Shown here: positions 59,227-64,000 of the stretch, in pieces
How the letters are laid out: every line of letters begins with the position of its first letter
Numbering within the stretch: position 1 is the stretch's first letter
From: Charina bottae
Lineage: Eukaryota > Chordata > Lepidosauria > Squamata > Charinaidae
DNA: 64,000 bases
Assembly: GCA_023362775.1 (NCBI GenBank)
Contig: JALMGJ010000001.1
Span: forward strand, 67,211,501-67,275,500
Reading direction: 5' to 3'
Made by a program: the position numbers and the translations under genes
Notes under the pieces: model-generated
What the model saw: the letters and a program-made list of their open reading frames with translations, nothing else
Databases searched by the model: none
Told to the model about the DNA's origin: nothing

Positions 59227-59480
59227 CAGGGCTTTCCAAAGTTTTCCCGCGGCGACACACCAACCGCCATTGGTGTGTCACTGCGGGAAAACCCGGAAGT
59301 GCCGCCGTTGCAGCAGCGCACAAAACCAGGTTTTCAGGTTTTTGTGCGCCGCCGTTGGTGTGTTGCCGCGGGAAAACCCGGAAGCACTGATGATGATCAG
59401 CGCTTCCGGGTTGTGTGGCGACACACCAGACTGTGTGTGGTGACACACTTTTGTGTCGCGACACAGTTTGGAAAGCTCTG
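59227..59480. mobile_element. hAT miniature element, copy 3
   Basis: A 254-base element with ends CAGGGCTTTCCAAAG and AGTTTGGAAAGCTCTG, and identical 8-base flanks ATTTAAGT (59219-59226, 59481-59488). The interior is very similar to copy 2, including GCACTGATGATGATCAGCGC. It lies in intron 2 of gene 2, close to the exon 2 donor. Confidence 0.95.
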
Positions 59481-60417
59481 ATTTAAGTTATTAATATATT
59501 ACGTATTTATTAGCCCCTCTCTGCAGACTTGTTCATTACTGATTGGCATGACTACCTTCCACAGTGTATCTAGTTGAACTACCCTCCAGCATAATTACCC
59601 TCCAGCATTGTCTACTTAGAACATGCAGTACTTGTTACTTTTCAGTTGCCCACTTTGATACAGTATGTTTTTAATTGCAACCTACCTAACACACGCTTCC
59701 TTGATTGCACTTTTCAATCTATTGACCTGTTCAACCCACATATGTGTGTGTATGTATGTGTATATGTGTCTGTCTGTGTATTCCTATCACACTATCTTTT
59801 GGAATGAGCACTATTATTCAAAGTAAAGAAACAAAACCAAAAAGTTGCATAGTAACCCAAAGAAATTAAAGACGTAAGCAAAAGAGGAAAACAGGAAATA
59901 TAGCTAAAATGAGTTTGCAGCAATATCATTTACTATAATTGACCACCCCTTTCCATCCTTGCAAACCATCCTTGCTTCCACCACTTCCATATACCGCTTC
60001 ATACATTGCCTATTGTTCTTTAAAGTTCTCACCTTTATCTTTTTCACGAGTTCATTCACTCCATCTGATCAAGACTTGCTTAGTCTTCCCCTTCCTCTCA
60101 AATCACTCACTCTTGCTTCATATATTTGTTTTGTGATTGAATCCTCATTCATTCTCTCGGAATGACCAACTACCTCAATGCATTTCTTTTGTACTGGTCA
60201 CTCACTTTTGTATTCAATCTACATTCATTTCTTATTTGTTCAATTTTGACCCCATTTCTTCATGTTTTACTACACACACTCATCTATTACCTTATTCCTG
60301 CTGCAATGTTTTTCCTGAAATACCTAATGCTCACTTTCATATAATAAAGTACATAGAAGCATGGTCTCATACACAGCTGTTTCAATAAACATTTATTCTT
60401 CATAGTAGACCACATAT

Positions 60418-60535
60418 TATTTATTTATTTATTTATTTATTCATTCATTCATTCATTCATTCATTCATTCATTCAATTTCTATCACCGCCCCATCTCCCC
60501 CGAAGGGGACTCTGTTTCCCCTGAAGGAAACATTA
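60418..60535 (-). mobile_element. CR1 3' tail with (TTTA)n/(TTCA)n
   Basis: TTTA and TTCA units (60419-60475) run into TTTCTATCACCGCCCCATCT and CCCCGAAGGGGACTCTG, the CR1 terminus on the minus strand, followed by a short duplicated CCCCTGAAGG. Confidence 0.88.
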
Positions 60536-60944
60536 TTCTCTACTTTTCTGTCCACATTTGTTCATCTTAACATTTCTCCCACCATTTTCCTCTCTTTAGT
60601 AAACCAGTCCACCAAGGAACACCAATCTGTTTACTTGTTCTGATTTTTATCATTTACGCATATCATGCAATCACTTCATTTTCCCATCAAACACAATTAC
60701 CTTGGTCTTTGATGCGTTAATTTTCATGCCCATATCACTTTCACATCATATAATTTACCTAATATTTGATACAAACTGTTTGGATACTCAGACCAAAATA
60801 TGGCATCATTGTATACAAAGTACACATATATTCATGTCTTCAAGTAACATACTGCTAACATGACAACAAGCATGTTGTATGCATTTATCTATAAATACTT
60901 TAAACAATCACAATATATTTTATATTTTATATTTTTAACTTATT

Positions 60945-61030
60945 GTTGTGAACCGCCCAGAGTCCCCAGGTGTGGAGGAGATGGGCGGTGATACAAATTT
61001 AAATAATAAATAAATAAGTAAATAAATATT
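60945..61030 (+). mobile_element. CR1 3' tail
   Basis: TGTGAACCGCCCAGAGTCCC, GAGATGGGCGGTGATACAAA and AATAATAAATAAATAAGTAAATAAAT-type end. Confidence 0.9.
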
Positions 61031-61992
61031 CCAGTGTTAACTGCCAAGATATATTGTGTTAACTGCTAAGAGTCAGCTAATTGTGACAGGATACAAATGT
61101 AATACAAATATAATCAACCAACCAACAGAACCTCACACATCAATGTTTCGCTCTCTGCTAGTGTTGAACCATTCATTAAGCATTCCATTCATTCTCATGC
61201 ATGGTTTACTTCATTATATACCATTCTTGTTGGATTCAACAGCCATACTTCTATTCCATATTTGTACAAAACATTCCATAATTAAAGCCTTCATTTTATC
61301 ATACAGTATACTTTGTCTCAATCAACAGCTGTACAATAAATTTTCCTTCTCACATTCTCACTTTTCTTAATGAACCACTGAAGAACAAAAATCTGTTTGC
61401 CCCCTCCCCACTTGCTGGCATAAAGCTGCAACTTCACAAATATTGCTGATTGTCTCGTACCCTTTTGATCAGAATTCTATCAAAACCTTCCCACACTTAA
61501 GATACTAATGACCCTGCAGTGTTAGTATTCACTTTTGGACTTTTCCCTATGCATAGAGGTATAGTAACAACTTCTTTTAATTGTTAGGCACAGATCCAGT
61601 CTTCACATACATATTAAACCAGTCACACAGCCACTCCATAAGCAACATTTCAATATTCTCATAGCATTTATAACTCCCTTCTTATCACTTTTGGACACTA
61701 ACATTTATAACATTTATTTCAATCGCTCTGCAACATGTCACTGTCATCCTCGCACAAATTTCTAACATTCCTTCATGCATTCCTTCATTTCAGTTACATC
61801 CCAACAATTTCATCATTTTTACTTTTAATTCCATTCACCTTACTGGAGGGTTCCTTCTTTTGCTTTCTTCACCTACTTCCAGAGCAATTTTTTTTTATTT
61901 CCATCAAAATCGCTTTGCATTTTATCTCTTTTAATCTGAATGTTCTTTGATCTATTGGACAACATTCATTACAATTATCTATTTCTTTCTAT

Positions 61993-62094
61993 TTTCTTAG
62001 TGGAAACGTTTCGCTCCACTAAGAAAATAGAAATCCAGTTGACATGATTCAAGCTACAGACAATTCCACCTGGATGACTGAGAACCTTCATAGA
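61993..62094. mobile_element. Minimal rearranged PLE 3' end
   Basis: A 102-base insertion with the 14-base duplication CTATTTCTTTCTAT (61979-61992, 62095-62108). Its first 35 bases are the inverted PLE end up to GTTTCGCTCC, inside the hammerhead. It then switches to the direct PLE end from ACTAAGAAAATAGAAATCC to GAACCTTCATAG. The result is a small hairpin with CTTAGTGG/CACTAAG arms. The CTGAAGA box is lost, so no ribozyme is possible. Confidence 0.85.
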
Positions 62095-62622
62095 CTATTT
62101 CTTTCTATGTACATTATAAAACATCCTTCTCTTACCCTTATTCTTTTGTGCCAATCATTCCATTGTACCATTTTTTCCATGCCCCTTTCACTTCATAATT
62201 CCATGAAGCATCCCCTTTCACATTGCCCAAATTCAGTTTCTTAGTAATAACTGAAGGCTGGATTAGATAATCCTTGTAGTTCCTCCCAATCTCACAATGT
62301 TCTGATTTTATGAATATGAAAGTACTTTGCCATTGTCTTCTTCCAGATTTTTTTAACTGCTGAATTTCATCTACAGCCCAGGGATTTGCTGTTGGCATGC
62401 CATTCAGCTCCTAAAATCCAACCCTGCTTAGCTTTTTCAGCTCAATGAAGGGCAGCTAGATGCTGTCACCTGCCAAAGATTCCTATATGGAAAATCCTCA
62501 TTAATCTGGGCTTTCTATATAATTTCAACATAGAAGAGATTTTCTTTCTCTTTTGCTCTCTTTGGTTGGTTACTGGAATAATCACTCCTTTTCTTTCTTC
62601 ATTCTCCCCACCTCCATTTCAG

Positions 62623-62765
62623 ATGGGGAGCTTCAACAAAAAATCCTGTCCTGCAAGCTCAAGTCAGCAGCAAGGTGTGGCAGTTCGGATGAGTTCCCAG
62701 AGAAAGGCATTCGGTACGAATATCACTGCTGTGAGAACAAAGACTTCTGCAATGAAAGTTTATAG
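62623..62765 (+). CDS. PATE-like gene 2, exon 3 (second half of LU domain, stop)
   Basis: A 143-base coding part after the acceptor CCCCACCTCCATTTCAG, phase 1, ending TAG at 62763-62765. It encodes residues 61-107. It opens NGELQQKIL as in gene 1, then has cysteines at 71 and 79, CC at 96-97 and C at 103 in HCCENKDFCNESL. The GIRYEYHCC stretch before the double cysteine is again close to PATE1-like proteins. No GPI-attachment tail follows, so a secreted product is expected. Exon 3 is two residues longer than in gene 1 because of the loop after the sixth cysteine. ATTAAA at 63101-63106 is the nearest possible polyadenylation signal; AATAAA occurs only near 63.7 kb. Confidence 0.87.
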
Positions 62766-64000
62766 AGAGCTGAAATGCCTGAAGATCCTCCATACAGCAA
62801 CTTACGTGCATGCTCTTCCACTCTGCATTTTTCTGTTTCCTATCTCCTTCCCTCAGTTTTACTATTTCAAGTGATAGCTTGGGTGGTGATTAGAGACATC
62901 CACAAACAAGGAACCCAATTGCCCAGAATTTTGAGAGTAATGATGACATGTTAAGAAGTGCAGTGTCCTTATCCTTTTGATTGTAGAAGAAACCCATTTA
63001 TACAACCCAAGTTAATTAGCACCCAGGAATACATAGAGAATCTTTCGTTAACATTTATCACTCTGAGTATTAGAGTTCCATTTTAGCATAAATATTTACT
63101 ATTAAAGCAGCATCTTAAAAGCTTGGGAGCAGAACAGGGAGAGAAAGAGAAAGAGATCCAGGAGAGTTTCTGGAAGAGAACATTTTGAAGAGGAGTTTCC
63201 ACTCCAAGAAGACTGTATTTCAGCTCACCACTTGCCTCATTTCTGATAGCAAAAGGAAGACAGTTTTAGTTAATTGGGACTTACATGTATAAACTTAGAA
63301 GACTTAAGAAAGTCAGTGGGGGTAGCTAAACTCAAGCAGGAGTTTTATGCATGGATTATGGATTGAGTTGAAAGCACCCACCTCTCTCCCTACAATGTGA
63401 ACTCTGTATGGGTCTCTGCATCATAAGAACCAAGGGTGATGGGAACATGGGAGAGACATTGTTTGACTAAGTTGGGGGTTTTTTCTCCAGGGAAATCTGT
63501 CTGAGCTCTACATGTTCTCATCACCATCTGCATATTTCCTTATTCTATCAGAGTTATGGAATGTTGCAAATAAGATCTGATTTACTATCCTGCTGCTATT
63601 TGTCTTGATTGGGAATACATTATCCTGTTCATATTGTATTTTTCTTCTTTTGTTCTTTCTTTTGTAAGCCAACTTGGGCACATTGCAAAATGAAAAGGAG
63701 GACTTGAAATAAATAAAAATAAAAATTAGAAAAGTTCAATAAATAAAAATTACAGTGCAATATAGAATATAAGATTACTCTGAAGCTTCCCATTCCTTCT
63801 ACACATTTTTTAAAAAAACCACATCTACTCTAATGAGATGCGTTCCTTAGATAGTGATAGGTACAGAAATAGTCCTGAATGCAAGTTTGAACCATAACTT
63901 TATGCATGCATCTTCCTACTGTTTGCCTGGAGTCAAGAACATTGAAAATGACATCATGCCAAAAATACAATATTTTCTATATTTATTTATTTATTTTTAT
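62766..64000. other. Gene 2 3' flank, no further gene
   Basis: 3' UTR of unknown length and intergenic DNA. A LINE-like tail (CCAACTTGGGCACATTGCAA, then AAATAAATAAAAATAAAA) lies at about 63667-63725. The window ends in TTTATTTATTTATTT. Confidence 0.45.

Larger units (their letters stand above)
59935..62420 (-). mobile_element. Degenerate non-LTR element (same family as 10.2 kb)
   Basis: Read on the minus strand, broken frames give text such as ESMNEDSITKQIYEA-like near 60120-60180 and INASKTKVIVFDGKMK near 60680-60730. Further RT-region remnants run up to about 61.9 kb. Family assignment beyond an RTE-like non-LTR element is not secure. CR1 tails (60418-60535, 60945-61030) and a PLE piece (61993-62094) have inserted into it. 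Confidence 0.55.

Overview
This is vertebrate nuclear DNA, most likely from a squamate reptile and probably a snake. The evidence is the repeat set: Bov-B (RTE) LINEs, CR1/L3 LINEs with the characteristic 'CCGCCCAGAGTCC...GAGATGGGCGG' 3' ends, a Sauria-type tRNA SINE with a Bov-B-like tail, squamate-type L1, R4-like elements, Penelope-like elements (PLEs), hAT miniature elements, and long GATA and TAAAA microsatellites. There is no bacterial gene organisation and no CRISPR array. Nearly every long reading frame belongs to a transposable element.

Two host genes can be supported. Both lie on the + strand in head-to-tail order, about 24 kb apart. Each has three short coding exons joined by phase-1 introns: 22786-22849, 25000-25119 and 31682-31818 (106 residues), and 56226-56289, 59030-59146 and 62623-62765 (107 residues). 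Each encodes a signal peptide followed by one ten-cysteine Ly6/uPAR (three-finger) domain that ends in CC-x5-CN a few residues before the stop, with no GPI-anchor tail. The C-x2-C start and the CCxxxDxCNE ending most resemble the PATE (prostate and testis expressed) branch. Both copies have open frames and consensus splice sites.

Layout. 1-8.5 kb: a Bov-B 5' half, a roughly 500-base TAAAA tract seeded by a CR1 tail, then a long CR1/L3 element broken by a hAT miniature element. 8.5-22.3 kb: old repeat fragments, a solo LTR, an inverted pair of PLE pieces, an R4-like fragment and SINEs. 22.7-32.1 kb: PATE-like gene 1, whose 6.6-kb intron 2 holds a Bov-B end, an R4-like element split by a hAT, and a 3.9-kb L1. 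32-56 kb: CR1 fragments, a second Bov-B interrupted by an 838-base palindromic PLE insertion, two LTR-like elements, another CR1 with ORF1, and a second hAT miniature element. 56.1-62.8 kb: PATE-like gene 2, with a third hAT copy 80 bases past the exon 2 donor and a degenerate LINE and rearranged PLE fragment in intron 2.

The most unusual structure is the set of PLE insertions. Two have the same head-to-head inverted organisation. The copy at 39.7-40.6 kb carries two hammerhead ribozyme motifs with complete cores, one on each strand. Several transposon boundaries are fixed by target-site duplications that can be read directly.
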